Assembly (NCBI RefSeq): GCF_020080835.1
Contig: NC_058161.1
Span: forward strand, 28,282,837 to 28,346,836
DNA length: 64,000 nucleotides
Direction of reading: 5' to 3'
From: Cotesia glomerata
Taxonomy: Eukaryota > Arthropoda > Insecta > Hymenoptera > Braconidae
In this document: positions 1 through 13,081 of the stretch, piece by piece
Position numbering within the stretch: the first letter of the stretch is position 1
Layout of the letters: each line of letters starts with the position of its first letter
Notes under the pieces: model-generated
Databases searched by the model: none
What the model saw: the letters and a program-made list of their open reading frames with translations, nothing else
What the model was told of the DNA's origin: nothing
Program-made: the position numbers and the translations under genes

Positions 1-955
1 GATAAGACTTTTGAGCTCAAAGAGCTCAAAAGCTTAAAACAGCTAATTTTTTTATAGAGCTCAAAAAAGTACATCGATTGTCGCCAACCACTTAAAAATT
101 GGTTGATTCATTCGAAAATTATAACAGTTTGAAAATTATAAAAATTGTGTTTCATCGAACTTTGATAAGACTTTTGAGCTCGAAGAGCTCAAAAGCATAA
201 AACAGTTATTTTTTTTTTTTACTTTAGACCATTATTCAAACATATCACAATTTTAAATATTATTATAATTAGGAAAAAACAAATGAACTAAAATTATTAG
301 TATTAAAATCTCCGGTATTAAAATGATAAATACTCAAATCTTTGTCGACTGTATTTTGGATACAATTTGGATCGATTCGGACCGATAGATTTCGAAAAAT
401 CTAAAAAAACTGAAAAAAAAAATTTTTTCAAAAGTGGTTTTTTTGGAATAACTTTTGAACGGCTTTATCGATCAACTTAAAAAACTAATCAGCTTTTAAC
501 CTTGAAAAACCACGTCAATCGCCGCTAATCCGGTCAAAATCGGTTTATTCGTCCGAGAGATATCGTGCAGGAAAGAAAACTCAAAAAAGTGATTTTTCGG
601 AATAACTCCAAAATTTCTAGTTTGATCGATATAAACTTAAAAACTTTTTATAAGGCTTAAAAAACTACGTCGAATGCCGCCAACCGCGTGAAAATCGGTT
701 CATTTATTCAAGAATTATTGCGGTTTAAAAACTCAAAAAATAGTGTTTTATCAACCTTCTATAAAACTTTTGAGCTTGAAAAGCTCAAAAGCATAGAAAA
801 GTTATCTTTTTGAGCTCGAAGAGCTTAAAACAACATATAAATTGTATTTTTGAGCTCGAAGAGCTCAAAAACTTTGTAAATGCAATTTTAAGCGCCCAGG
901 TATGGAATTAGCGGGAAGTTGCAGGGATGGCCTTCAGGGTCAACCGTTTTCCTAA
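1..955 (-). repeat. Family R interspersed repeat, copy 1 (cut by window edge)
   Basis: Reverse-strand copy of family R, which recurs about eleven times in the window. Read on the minus strand it starts with AGGAAAACGGTTGACCCTGA, then AACTTCCCGCTAA, and carries the AGCTC hairpins (GAGCTCTTCGAGCTC). It matches the left two thirds of the copy at 21926-23578, including that copy's distinctive segment with AAAATCTCCGGTATTAAAAT. The rest lies outside the window. No coding capacity is seen. Confidence 0.85.
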
Positions 956-1148
956 TTTTTTTTTTTAATTGAAATTTTATTAAAATTTATTACAGTATAA
1001 CCGTACAAAGACAAACGAATTTTTCTTATATGTCACGTGAAAACTATGGCGCCACTTGATAAAGCTAGATTTTTTTAGACTGCGTGCGCATATAAGAAGA
1101 AAAAAGGGCGCTGATATTTAAAAAAAAAAAAAAAAAAGAGCGTGTGTA

Positions 1149-2193
1149 CAGTGTTAGAAGTGAAACTTCTTTGGCAAACTCAATTTAAAATTTATTAATT
1201 AATAGTTAATAGATTTCAAAGACAGAAACATAAAGGATTTATGCATATATAGTATTGAAAGGATTAAATGAGAAAAATTTACACTAGTCATGTCACATAT
1301 TCTTTCAATTTATTTCTTCAATATGTACAACATTATCTGATGGTATTTGTAATAGTATGGTTGTCACTAAAGCCTTATGGTAACTAAAATATGAAACATA
1401 AGTTCTTGTTTCAATATTTTCTAAATAACGTGTAAAAATGGCATCTATTGTGGTTCCGTATTTAGTTGTCGACATGTTTTATGTAACAAAAAAATTTAAT
1501 AACAATAAAAATAGATAATGAACTTAATTAATGACAGGCAACAGTGATAGTATAAATATTATATAGAATACAATATAGAGAATGTAGGTTATACATGGTA
1601 CTTTGCGCATATTCATGTGATCAAAATAAAAAGAAAAATGTAATTATTAAAAAAATTAATTATTTAATTAAATATAAAACAATAAATATATTATTAACAT
1701 TACATCAGTTAAATAATGTATACCTTACTTGATATACATTTATTTCAAATTTAATAATAAGTATTAATGAAAAAAGAAATTAATAAAGTATTACTTACTG
1801 CGAACAACTGCTTGATCAACAAGGATTTCTTATTAACTGCCAACGAACAATAAATATTTACCACTAGTTACTATAAAAATATCTGAATGAATAAAACAGT
1901 ATAAACAAACACGAGGTTATAAAATACATAATAATAATAATAATATTTAAGAGCAGTGTACCTACAGTCTAAAATACAACGCATGCGCACATGAAAATAA
2001 CATTTCTATAGTGTAAAAGTATAGTTTTCCTTTATATCTCTATCTTTTTCTCTCCGACTACGTACATATATGCGTCCTTTAATGTGACGCTCATATTATG
2101 ATTATTGTGACGCTCATATTATGATTATTGTGACGCGACCTTGAAATTTTACCCTCAACGCGCGCAAAGAAGTTTCACTTCAAAAATACTCTG
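1149..2193. mobile_element. TIR element (MITE-like, TA target)
   Basis: The ends are inverted copies. A perfect 17-bp core GAAGTGAAACTTCTTTG lies at 1157-1173, and its reverse complement lies at 2165-2181. The outer ends CAGTGTTA and TACTCTG are each flanked by TA, as expected for Tc1/mariner-type insertions. The interior is AT-rich with no transposase. It contains a 27-bp tandem duplication (GTGACGCTCATATTATGATT) at about 2087-2140. It is non-autonomous, and the superfamily is inferred only from the TA duplication. Confidence 0.7.
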
Positions 2194-2195
2194 TA

Positions 2196-2690
2196 AGAAA
2201 TTACTTAATTATAATTTTCTTTTTTTTTATCAGTTACACAATTTATTTTTTCTCAAAAAATGAATGAGCGTTATGAGGCGTGCACTTTTGGATTTTCCAA
2301 ACTTTTTATTTATTTACACTGACTGCAAAAACTTAAACGTGGTTAAGGTTATATTGTGCGAATGAAAATGTAAACAACCGGAATATTGCATTGCCAAATC
2401 ACGGACAGGTTACTAACAGCTGATTTACAACAGTCAAATTAATTGTTGTATTTAACTATTTTTTTTTAATTTTCAAAATTTTAACGATTAATGCCTCATA
2501 TACTATTTATTTTTTAATTTTAGGAAGTTTTATGGGTGTTTTATTTTAATTTATCGAATATTGACTACTACAGTTGTTGCTCCATTACATTTCTGCGTAA
2601 ATATTATTCTACAAGTACGATAGATAATAAATAGAGACAATTTTAGTTCAAAAAATCACTTGATTTTTGTAAGGCAAGAGTAAAGCTCTA
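2196..2690. other. AT-rich stretch, no gene seen
   Basis: Low-complexity AT-rich DNA. No open frame with protein-like composition, no RNA gene and no clear repeat ends were found. Confidence 0.6.
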
Positions 2691-2692
2691 CC

Positions 2693-2735
2693 TCATCCGC
2701 TTCGCTTATGAGGCGTGCAAAAACTTTTCTGCTAG
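2693..2735. repeat. Short hairpin with GCTTCGC loop
   Basis: CCTCAT-CCGCTTCGCTT-ATGAGG can fold as a 6-bp stem. It resembles the loops of the larger hairpins at 33.7, 40.6, 41.4 and 59.3 kb. A second ATGAGGCGTGCA lies at 2274, so this may be part of a larger unclassified repeat. Confidence 0.4.
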
Positions 2736-2758
2736 ATCAAGGACTCGAACACTCGAAC

Positions 2759-3237
2759 TCTTGTTTTAAAGACACTCTGAGCAAGGCCTCGTGACGTTGT
2801 CAAAATTATTTGGCAACGCAGGTAAGCTCAAAGATTCGGGGACTAGACTAGACAGACGAACGAACGAGACTCTTGTAAGGGGGGATAAGTGTTATGGCTC
2901 GAACAGGTCTTACGGCTGCACCTCCCCGCATGGGCCCCGCTGGTAACTGGTCGGGTTGTCATTATATTACCCATCAGGCTAACGCAGTCGTTGAATGGGT
3001 TGATACAGTTAACTGAGTACGAGGACAGATTGACATTAAATTCAACTCAATTCACATCTGTCCTATGATAGCGTAAATGCTTGAGGGCAGGGTTTTTCCT
3101 TGCCGGCAAACTTGGCTGTGTATTTCCTATGTGAGGGTAGGATAGATATACGTGCGTGTATAGCTCTTTTGAGCCCAGGAAACGGCCTCTTCGGAGGTAG
3201 GCGAAAGCCTCGCCATATATTCTTGTTTTAAAGACAC
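2759..3237 (+). mobile_element. 5'-truncated retroposon 3' end with 17-bp target duplications
   Basis: A GC-richer block (2776-3220) sits between two exact copies of TCTTGTTTTAAAGACAC, at 2759-2775 and 3221-3237. Duplications of this length are typical of non-LTR retrotransposon or SINE insertion. The insert has no long frame and ends in CCTCTTCGGAGGTAGGCGAAAG followed by CCTCGCCATATAT. It looks like the 3' untranslated tail of a LINE-type element. The family is not recognised. Confidence 0.65.
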
Positions 3238-4675
3238 ATGCTCTAGACTGCAGCCAATCCTCGTAAGCAAACTTATAAAAAGCATTTACGTATTTAAACT
3301 ATTTGCTGGAGTGATTTAAATATTATAGCTTCAAACTGTAAAAGTTGACAAACTTCGGATTTACTTTTTACATTTTAAGTTTCTTAAAACTACTTTCTTT
3401 ATAGTCAAATTTGCTGTTTGGTATAGTAGTGGTTGATCCTTGCAACAGAAAGTTGTAACAATACTTTTCCCCAAAATTTAACTAAATTCGACCGATGGCG
3501 GAGATATCGGCTGGGTAGGGTATTTTACGCTCGCCCTTTTTAAACATATAATAAAATTAACCCGGAAACCCCTCAGGCTGGGTTAGTGCACATTTGGACG
3601 CCAGGTAATTTTTTATGAAAATTACCAAAAATAATAAAAATTCCAGGGGCCGCGCCGGACGATCAATTAACGATTTAAATTAATGAGAATGGAAAATAAA
3701 TCACGAAATAATCAAAGTCGAGATTAGTATATTATTTGGAATCAAAAATAATAACTAAATAATTATAAGCTAATATCCTAGATTATTTAACTAAGATAGG
3801 AAGATGAGTCATAGGAAAAGAATCCGGGAATCAGCTTTCATACATTAATTATTAATGGATCAGAAAATTTCAATAAAAATAAATAAATTATTTATTCAAA
3901 AACGAAGTTACTTAAAACTAAATTTATCCTTTAAATAACAAAATAAATCCTTTATGGAATTCGTGATTAACATATAAATTTTTCTTCAACTTATTTTACA
4001 ATATTGCGTTCGAGAATAATAATAACCGCAATCGAAACAATAATCGTCACAGTAATTAAAATTTAAGAATATTAAATCTGAATTGCGCTTGAAAATAATA
4101 CTTGTAATGATAGTTAATGTTTGACAATAATAATTGTCAATGACGCAAAATAATAAACCTAATTTGACAATAATAATTATAAAAATTGCTGGCCGTATCG
4201 AGGACCCAACACGCGGCTTTCGGGACAGGTACAAATATTCCCTTATGATAACCCTTACTCGCCACGGGATCGACCCGATCAATCGATAGTGATTTTAATT
4301 GGACAGTAAAAGAATAACTTATTTAAGCCAGAAGATAGCGGTGTGCGGATATTAATTGATCTCAACTTGTGAGTACTCACCAGAAAAGGAAACTCAAACC
4401 AAGGCACCAAATCCACACTCCTTACAATAGCGGAGGTCCCGCGTGTCTACCTCACACCAAGCGGGCCACCGCGTGTCTGCTCAATTTTTGTCACCGTAAA
4501 CCGTTCGAGGCCTCGGGTTCGACAATAAGGGCCTCTCTAGCCATTTTCCCTAATTCAATGAACTCTTTGCTCGCGACCGATATTGTAGGGCCTCACCCGT
4601 GCGAGTAAAGGCTATGATTTATCACTCATAGTAAAATTAGGTACTATATGCCAATGATTTACGGCAATGCACACA

Positions 4676-4709
<34 letters not shown>

Positions 4710-4960
4710 TACAAATAATTCATTATAAATGTCTGAAATAAAGATAAAATTAATTCTTAAATTAATAACCATAATATTAGAAATTTCAAATATAAATAAT
4801 ACTAATAATATTAAATTCAATAAATAAATTCATAAATCAATATAAAATAATAAATTCAGAGACACACCGAGTGTGGATCTGTTGCCAAATTTAGGCGCAG
4901 GGAGGGACGCACACAGGGAATAAAAACCCTGTGACAAAGTGTAAGATTTACAGTGTGGGC
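3238..4960. other. Unclassified intergenic DNA with GC-richer islands
   Basis: Mostly AT-rich, with GC-richer islands at 3530-3660 and 4190-4620 that look like pieces of an old interspersed element. The open frame at 4369-4608 has no recognisable domain. A pure (AAT)n microsatellite lies at about 4669-4707. No gene is called. Confidence 0.5.
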
Positions 4961-6321
4961 TGTAATATTTTCCAGCTCGTTTATAAACCTTGGCTTTTAC
5001 TAGTTCACAGTGTAATTTTTGTTATAGATGAGAGTAAAAAAATTTCTTCTTATTGAGCAAAAATACATTACCAGGAAACTTTAATGTTTACAGTTTTATT
5101 CATTACTCAATAGTTTCTAAATAACGAATTATTCCAAAGTGTAAGCAATGCTTTAAAATTTCATGTAACTAAAAATTCACTTTAAAACTGTAAAATTTAC
5201 AACTACTGATTGAAAAAGCTTATTACTAAAAGTATTTTAATAATTAGTTTGAGCTACAAACTAAACACTTTTTTATCCGAGGGTCTATTTTTACTGTACA
5301 ACCCTTAATTATTCAACTGCTCTTTTTCCCGTGCGATGTTACATCAAAGACGTCTGAAAAAATATTTCACAAAGCCGCTATTTAAAAAAAAAAAAAAACT
5401 AAATATTTTCCTGCTCTTCAAAGTTATAAATTCATGTTAAAATTATTAAACTTAAAAAAAATTTATCAAAATTGAATAATTTTTTTTAACTACAAAAAGC
5501 TTAAATATTGTGTTCATACAATTGAAATTGAATACAATATGAAAAGACGATTAATGTGTTTTATTTCCTGCATAAAAAAAATTATTGATTTTCACAGTCT
5601 ACTAGCTTCGAAAATAAACAGATAAATACTGAAATGCACAAAGCACTTCCAGTAGACATATATTGAAGCCCAACCAAGATCGCTCTTGATAGCTGTTCAA
5701 AATTTTTTTATGTCACATTATAATTATTATCAAAACCGTTTAGTTTTAATTCAAAGTTGCTATTGACAGCTGTGATGAATATATTTTCATTTTTTATTGC
5801 AAACACAAAACGTCAACAAATTAATATTGAATTCTGTATAAAAATAATTTTCTTTCTTTCAAACTTAAATTGCATATTTTTAAATTACTCACATGAATTT
5901 CATGAGTATGAGTTTAAATTGTAAACCTTTGAATAAGTAAATGTGTTATAAAGTAACGATTAATTGAATGAATCCCTTAGGTAACGCCCTATCACGGAAC
6001 ATCAAGACATACATATGTAAACGAATCCTTCTCGGTTTAATCATTTGTACTTCCATTAAATTAAGTGGCGTAAACCTCCTCTGTAATTTATTAAAGGTAT
6101 GCAGATTCTATTTGCTTTTAGGTGAAACTAAGAAGAAATTAAAAAAAAAAAATCTTTTTTTTGTAAATAACATATACTGTTGACTAAGATCCTTGATGAA
6201 TAAGAATTTTTTTCAAATTGAGAGGATGTAGGGTCGGAAAAATAGAAACCAACCCCCTAAAAATAAAACTGTAGGTTTTCACTTATTTGCAGCGCATACT
6301 CATTAATTTTCACAGCTGTAA
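4961..6321. other. AT-rich stretch, no gene seen
   Basis: AT-rich intergenic DNA with homopolymer runs. The frame at 5968-6183 is low-complexity and resembles no family I know. Confidence 0.6.
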
Positions 6322-7563
6322 CCCGTGTAAAAAAAACTTGTCATAAAAGAGTCATAAGCTTATAATCCTAAACGTGACACAATTTAGGACACTTTTATGA
6401 CAACTTTATGACACCAAGATATGAAATTTAGATTTTAGAAAAATATTGTCGCACTTACTTCAAAAAAAAATGTTGTAAAAAGTACTTTTATGACAATTTT
6501 AGGGCACTTTTATGAATTTAAGGATACTTTTATGACAATTTTAGGGCACTTTTATGAATTTTAGGATACTTTTATGACACTTTTATGGCAATTCTATGAC
6601 AACTTGAGACAGTTTTAAGATATTTTCATGACAATTTTATGACAACTTTAGTACAATTTTAAGATACTTTTATGATAATTTTAGGACACTTATGAATTTT
6701 AGGATACTTTTATGACACTTTTATGACAACTTGAGGTAATTTTAGGATACTTTCATGACAATTTTATGACAACTTTAGGACAGTTTTAGGATACTTTTAT
6801 AACAATTTTATGACAACGTTAGGACAATTTTAGGATACTTTTTTGACCACTTTTGGACACTTTTATGACATTACCTAGAACTGCCTTAAAAGTATTCTAA
6901 AATTCATTAAAGTGTCCTAAAATTGTCATTAAAGTGTCCTAAAATTGTCATAAAATTGTCATAGAAGAGTCCTAAAGTTGTCATAAAAGTGTTCTAAAGT
7001 TGTCATAAAATTGTCTAAAAATTGTCATAAAATTTTTATAAAAGTATCCTAGAATTTTCCTAAAATCTGTCATAAAATTGTCATAAAAGAATCTAAAAAT
7101 ACATAAAAGTTTCCTAAAATTTTTATAAAAGTATCCTAGAATTTTCCTAAAATCTGTCATAAAATTGTCATAAAAGAATCCTAAAATTTATAAAAGTTTC
7201 CTAAAATTGTCATAAAAGTATCCTAAAATTCTTAAAAGTGTCCTAATATTGTCATCGAAGTGTCCTAAAGTTGTCATAAAAGTATCCTAAAATAGTCATA
7301 AAAGTATCCTAAAATTCAAAAAATTGTCATAAAAGTATCCTAAAGTTCAGAAAAGTGTCATAAAATTGTCATTAAAGTATCCTAAAATTGTCGTAAAAGT
7401 ACTTTTTTTAACATTTTTTTTGAGTAAGTGAGACAATATTTTTCTAAAATCTAAATTTCATTTCAGTTTGGTATCATAAAGTTGTCATAAAAGTATCCTA
7501 AATCGTGTCACGTTGAGGATAATAATCTTATGACTCTTTTATGACAAGTTTTTTTTACACGGG
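6322..7563. mobile_element. CCCG-ended palindromic element with TGTCATAAAA words
   Basis: The terminal inverted repeats start CCCGTGTAAAAAAAACTTG and continue TCATAAAAGAGTCATAAG. The right end at 7563 is their reverse complement. Flanks are AA on both sides (6320-6321 and 7564-7565), suggesting a 2-bp target duplication. The left half is an array of words such as TTATGACAATTTTAGGACAC. The right half holds the same words in reverse orientation, so the whole 1.24 kb is a long imperfect palindrome. No protein is encoded. Confidence 0.8.
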
Positions 7564-8250
7564 AAGTATATCACTAGAAAATAGTGAATACTCACTGCTT
7601 GACTTACACAGAAAGAAAAATTTCTTGACTGGAGAACAAAATTCTTGGGTTAAGAAAATTTTCGGGTGCCTGAAGGAAGACCGAAGTTTTGTTGGCCGAA
7701 GTAAAAATTTTTCTTGAAAATATATTCTTGATAGAAGTAATTTTTTCTTAATTCAAATTATCATAAATATTTGATACAATAAATTTTTATATTAGATCAA
7801 GATTTTTCGATACTTTAGGGAAGTAGCACCACCTACTTCAGCTGAGAATAGTTCATTAAACCACGAGTATCTTACACTATTTTGTAGCACCAGTGTCCTG
7901 TCTTCAATTTCATTCAAACTCGTCTTCAGTTTTATTCAAATTTAAATATAAAAATTAATTAAGGAAAAGCAAAAATATTATATCATGCATAGCAGGACCG
8001 CAAGCATTCCAAATAAATAAAATTTAGAATGCTAAAATAAATAATTGCTTAAAAATAATCTAATAGTATAATCTAATTGTAGTAATCGTCAACGTCGCAG
8101 GAATTGCACATACAATTTTTTATTTCAAATGCGGCGATATATATGGGCCCAAAATCGGGGTCCAGGGGCGAAGCTCTGGCGGGAGGTTGGGGGGGGGGCT
8201 CCGCCCCGCCCCCCAGTCCCAAAAAACAAATGAAAAGTTAAAAAAAAAAT
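7564..8250. other. AT-rich stretch with a G-rich patch
   Basis: No gene is seen. A G/C-rich patch at 8145-8222 contains CCAGGGGCGAAGCTCTGG and a run of ten G residues, followed by a C-rich run that could pair with it. It may be the end of an unclassified element. Confidence 0.5.
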
Positions 8251-8934
8251 TAGGAAAACGGTTGACCCTGAAGGCCATCCCTGCAATTTCCCGCTAATTC
8301 CATACTTAGGCGCTTAAAATTGTACCAATGGCGTTTTTGAGCTCTTAAAGCTCAAAAATACAATTTATGGGTTATTTTGAGCTCTCCAAGCTCAAAGAGA
8401 TTGTTTTCCTATGCTTTTGAGCTCTTCGAGCTCAAAAGTCTGATAGGGATTTGGTGACACTATTTTTTGAATTTTTAAACCGCAATAACTTTTGAATGAA
8501 TAAACCGATTTTCACGCGGTTGGCAGCATTCGACGCAGTTTTTTAAGCCTCACAAAGAATTTTAAATTTTGAATTGATCGCGCTAGGAATTTTGGAGTTA
8601 TTCCGAAAAAACACTTTTTTCGGTTTTCTTTCGTTCACGATATCTCTCGAACGAATCAACTGATTTTGACCGGACTGGTGGCGATCGACGTGGTTTTTCA
8701 AGGCTAAGAGCTGAGTAGTTTTTGGAATTGAACCATAAAGCCGTTTAAAAGTTATTCCAAAAAAACCACATTTGAAAAAAATTTTTTTTTCAGTTTTTTG
8801 AAGATTTCTCAAAATCTATTGATCTGAATCGGTCCAAATTGTTTTCTAAATCTAAGTTTGGTCAAGCCCTTTCGAATGGCACCAACCGCGATGAAATCGG
8901 TCAAGCTGTTCAAAAGTTATAAGTGGTTCACATA

Positions 8935-8999
<65 letters not shown>

Positions 9000-9160
9000 A
9001 CATACATACAGACACCGTGACAACCTCGCGGGGATAGTCAGGGAAGCTTCCTGAGACCTTCTAACGTCGAGATCTGATGAAAACTCGATTTTTGCAAAAC
9101 GGGGTGAAAACAATAACTTCCCGATTTTTGAAAATCTTCGATTTTCTTAGCGGGAAGTTA
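8251..9160 (+). repeat. Family R repeat, copy 2 (complete)
   Basis: Complete copy. It starts TAGGAAAACGGTTGACCCTG, then AACTTTCCCGC-type end AATTTCCCGCTAA, then three AGCTC hairpins (8338-8430). Two modules of the motif AACTTTTGAATGAATAAACC follow, then one inverted module (8865-8925), a (CA)n tract at 8939-8997, the conserved AACGTCGAGATCTGATGAAA block, and the closing inverted end TTAGCGGGAAGTT. There is no protein-like frame; open frames inside are by-products. Confidence 0.85.
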
Positions 9161-9176
9161 AAAATTAGGAAAACGA

Positions 9177-9614
9177 AAAGAATAATATAATAATAATAAT
9201 TTCGGATTTAAATGCACTGAGAGAAAAATTTAGTTCTCTGAACTAGGAAAATCTAGTTACATAGCATCACCACTATTTAATTGAACTTTTCATACCTAAT
9301 AAAATTATTTCTTACATTGAACCTTAATACATAGTTACTTAAACTATTTTTAGTTAAATATAGGCTTAATAGTCGTCTTAATTAACTTTAACTTAAAAAA
9401 CAGAAGAAATAATTCGGACAGCCCGGGCCGGGAACCGAACTCAGAACTTTTGGTTACGCACCAAGGGCTCTTTCAATTAAGCTATCTGAGACATCGTTCG
9501 TAATAACCTTTCAGTTACATAACTTTTTTTTCAACACGATAACAGAACAAATATAATCCATATAACTATTTATCAATAGTTACTTTAACAAATGCGTAGT
9601 TCGAATAAATTAAA
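9177..9614. repeat. Block duplicated at 46139-46577, contains SINE-like head
   Basis: The block begins GAAAAGAATAATATAATAAT and contains CACTGAGAGAAAAATTTAG and a tRNA-like segment. It recurs almost unchanged at 46139-46577, in both places directly before a family R copy, so the junction was copied together with the repeat. Confidence 0.8.
9419..9492 (-). repeat. tRNA-derived SINE head (degenerate)
   Basis: On the minus strand it reads TCAGATAGCTTAATTGAAAGAG (box A-like) and GAGTTCGGTTCCCGG (box B-like), followed by CTGTCCGAATTATT. The same head occurs at 32540-32618, 35513-35591 and 46382-46455. The cloverleaf is imperfect, so it is not called as a functional tRNA. Confidence 0.6.
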
Positions 9615-9623
9615 AAAAAAAAT

Positions 9624-10380
9624 TAGGAAAACGGTTGACCCTGAAGGCCATCCCTGCAACTTCCCGCTAATTCCATACTTAGGCGCTTAAAATTGCACCA
9701 ATGACGTTTTTGAGCTCTTCGGGCTCAAAAATACAATTTATGGGTTATTTTGAGCTCTCTGAGCTCAAAGAGATTGCTTTCCTATGCTTTAAAGCTCTTC
9801 GAGCTCAAAAGTCTGATAGAGATTTGATAAGACACTATTTTTTGAATTTTTAAACCGCAATAACTTTTGAATGAATAAACCGATTTTCACGCAGTTGGCA
9901 GCATTTGACGCAGTTTTTTAAGCCTCACAAAGAATCTCAAATTTTGCATTGATCGCGCTAGGAATTTTGGAGTTATTCCGAAAAAACACTTTTTTCGGTT
10001 TTCTTTCGTTCACGATATCTCTCGAACGAATCAACTGATTTTGACCGGACTGGTGGCGATCGACGTGGTTTTTTGAGATTAAGAGCTGATTAGTTTTTGG
10101 AATTGAACCTTTAAGCCGTTTAAAAGTTATTCCAAAAAAACCACATTTGAAAAAATTTTTTTTTTCAGTTTTTTGAAGATTTCTCAAAATCTATCGATCT
10201 GAATCGGTCCAAATTGTTTTCTAAATCTAAGTTTGGTCAAGCCCTTTTGAATGGCACCAACCGCGATGAAATCGGTCAAGCCGTCGAGATCTGATGAAAA
10301 CTTATTTTTGCAAAACGGGGTGAAAACAATAACTTCCCGATTTTTGAAAATCTTCGATTTTCTTAGCGGGAAGTTAAAAA
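9624..10380 (+). repeat. Family R repeat, copy 3 (internal deletion)
   Basis: Same order as copy 2, but the (CA)n tract and the block around it are missing. GGTCAAGCCG is joined directly to TCGAGATCTGATGAAAAC near 10280. Both ends, AACTTCCCGCTAA and TTAGCGGGAAGTT, are present. Confidence 0.85.
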
Positions 10381-12058
10381 TACCATAATATATGCTCTTC
10401 ATTCCGTCAATTTTGATAATGGTAATTGATTGTAAATGTATGTATTTATGTTAATATGTTCGTCTCTTGTTATGAAACGCCGGAAGAAGTGTCAAGAAAG
10501 ACACGGAAAGTCGCGAAATAATAAACATTGTTGGTTGATATTTTTCTAATCCTACATTCTCTCAATTTTACACGAAAAATTTATTTTTAATTTTTGAAAA
10601 TACTCAAAAAGTCTATACAAAGTTTTTGAAAAACTTTAAAGTTATCTAAAAAAAAAAACTTTTTTTCAAAATGAAATTTTGATCAAATTTTTAGCATTCA
10701 ACACATTTTCTTAAGCTTCGGAAATGTTTCTACAGTGAAAAGTTATGCAAAAAAAAAAAATTGGTAACTCGAAAAATAAATTATTCTAAAGAAAGTAAGA
10801 ATAGCTTCTTAAAACCCTTAATCGTAAAAGTTAATTAAGAATTTGATTTATAAAAATGTTAATGAAAACATTGAATGCTTGTCATCATAATAATTGTATT
10901 CGTTATAAACATGAACATAAAACGGTATTGTTTTTTCGAAGCTCGTAGCATCGCTGATGCAGTGTCTGATACGCGCGTTGTATTACTACTGGCGATCACG
11001 TTGATTTTCTTTATTTTTAAAATTTCTAAAAATTATTAGAAACATATATTGAAAATTTTCCAATTATTTCTGCTGTAATTTTTTTTATGATTTAATTAAT
11101 TACTGTTGACGTTCACTTTATGATAATTGATATTTATAATTAAATTCATGAGCTACAAGCGTAAATTATTTACATGGTACATCGCGGTACTAATATCATC
11201 ATTAATTATTCCAGCTATCATTTCGGCAAACTGGACATCATTAATTGAAAAATTAAATAATAAAATTTTTAATTTATTTCTGAGATTGATCATTTTAAAA
11301 GAAATGTTTTTCCTTTTTTCTTCGGATACTTTTTTTAGCACATACTTCACCGATTAAGTCCTTTATTACCCAATTTTAAATTTCAAAATAAATTTCCGCT
11401 TTAAATCGATATTTACAAGCATTTCTTAAATATTTCTGCAAAATAATTTTTTTTTACAAGGTAGCATTCCCAAAAAAATAATAACAAATTATGAAAAAAA
11501 TTAACTAATTTTGGGCTTCGTTGAAGTAATCGTGAATTTAATTGCTATACCCAAAAGATAGATTTAAGGTTGTATCAATAAACTTTAATAAAAAAAATTT
11601 TTTACGAAATTGACCAAGACTTCAATTTAGATTAGAGATAAAAAAAATAATAATAAAAAAGTTGTAATTGTACGTAAAATTCCTGAATCAGGAATGGATA
11701 AGAAAAAAATGGGTTTTCAAACTAATATCTGTATTTTTACCTCAATTTTATTTTTTTTAAATTATTTTCTTTAGTCGACGCACATCTTTTATTCCTTTGT
11801 CGATAAGTATTTTCGATCCTATAGCAATTGAGGAAAATGGAAAAATTGCATGGAAGTTGAACAAGAGTGTAGGGTCACGTAAAAATAAAAAAAAAAAACT
11901 TTACTGTTAAAGAAAATAAAATTGAGAATAAAATTACTTGGTAAGCGTTTTCAAATATTTTTTTGTTAAAAAGTAACATTAATGCTTATTATTTTGAAAA
12001 TTATAATAATTATAATAATGATAATAATAATAATAATAATAATAATTATAATAATAAT
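10381..12058. other. AT-rich stretch, no gene seen
   Basis: No supported gene. The two opposed frames at 11127-11357 overlap each other and are low-complexity. (ATA)n microsatellites lie at about 12003-12057, just before the TGATCA array. Confidence 0.6.
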
Positions 12059-13081
12059 CCGTGTAAAAAGATAATATACGATTGATAACGACTTTGGATG
12101 TAAAAAAAGTTCTGATCACATTTAATCACTGGTCAGTGATCAGATATGGTCACATATGGTCACTGACCTATGATCATGATCATATATGGTCACTGACCTA
12201 TGATCATGATCATATATGGTCACATATGATCACACATGGTCACTTACATATGATCATAATCAGATCTGGTCACTGATATATGATCATGATCAGATATGGT
12301 CACATCTGGTGACTTACTTATAATCATGATCAGATATAGTCACATCTGGTCCCTAATTTATGATCATGATCGGATATGGTCACATCTGGTCACTGATATA
12401 TGATCATGATCAGATATGGTCACTGGTCTATGATCATGATCAAATATGATCACATCTGGCCACTTACTTATGATCATGATCATATATGGTCACTGATAAA
12501 TGATCATAATTAAATATGGTTACATTTGGTCACTAATATATGATCATGATCATATATGGTCACATCTAATCAATGATATATTATAATGATCAGATATGAT
12601 CACACATGGTCACTTACATATGATCATAATCAGATCTAGTCACTGATATATGATCATGATCAGATATGGTCACATCTGGTGACTTACTTGTAATCATGAT
12701 CAGATATGGTCACATTTGGTCACTATTATATGATCATGATCGGATATGGTCACTGGTCTATGATCATGATCAAATATGATCACATCTGGCCACTTACCTA
12801 TGATCATGATCATATATGGTTACTGATAAATGATCATAATTAAATATGGTTACATTTGGTCACTAATATATGATCATGATCATATATGGTCTCTAACATA
12901 TGATTATGCCCAGATATGGTCACGTCTGGTCACTAATATATGATCATGATCATATATGGTCACATCTGATCACTGATATATGATCAGATATGATCATTTC
13001 ATATATCAGTGATCAGATATGATCATTTCTGATCACTGATCTATGATCAGATATTGTCAGATCTAATTTCGTTTTTCCAGG
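12059..13081. mobile_element. TGATCA word-array element 1
   Basis: Dense array of words such as TATGATCATGATCATATATGG and GGTCACATCTGGTCACT, in units of roughly 34-60 bp. Candidate ends are CCGTGTAAAAAG on the left and, reversed, CCTGGAAAAACG on the right. Both flanks are (AAT)n, as if the element entered an ATA microsatellite. The apparent protein repeats (HIWSLTYDHD) are translation of the array and not a gene. Confidence 0.65.

Noticed and set aside
4369..4608. 79-codon frame in a GC-richer island
   Set aside because: No ATG start, no homology that I recognise; the island looks like an old repeat fragment.
8543..8812. Recurring 80-90 codon frame starting MRNLQKTEKK in several places
   Set aside because: It lies in family R copies at the same position (also 9918-10187 and 51473-51721), breaks by frameshift in others and has low-complexity composition; copy number explains its recurrence.
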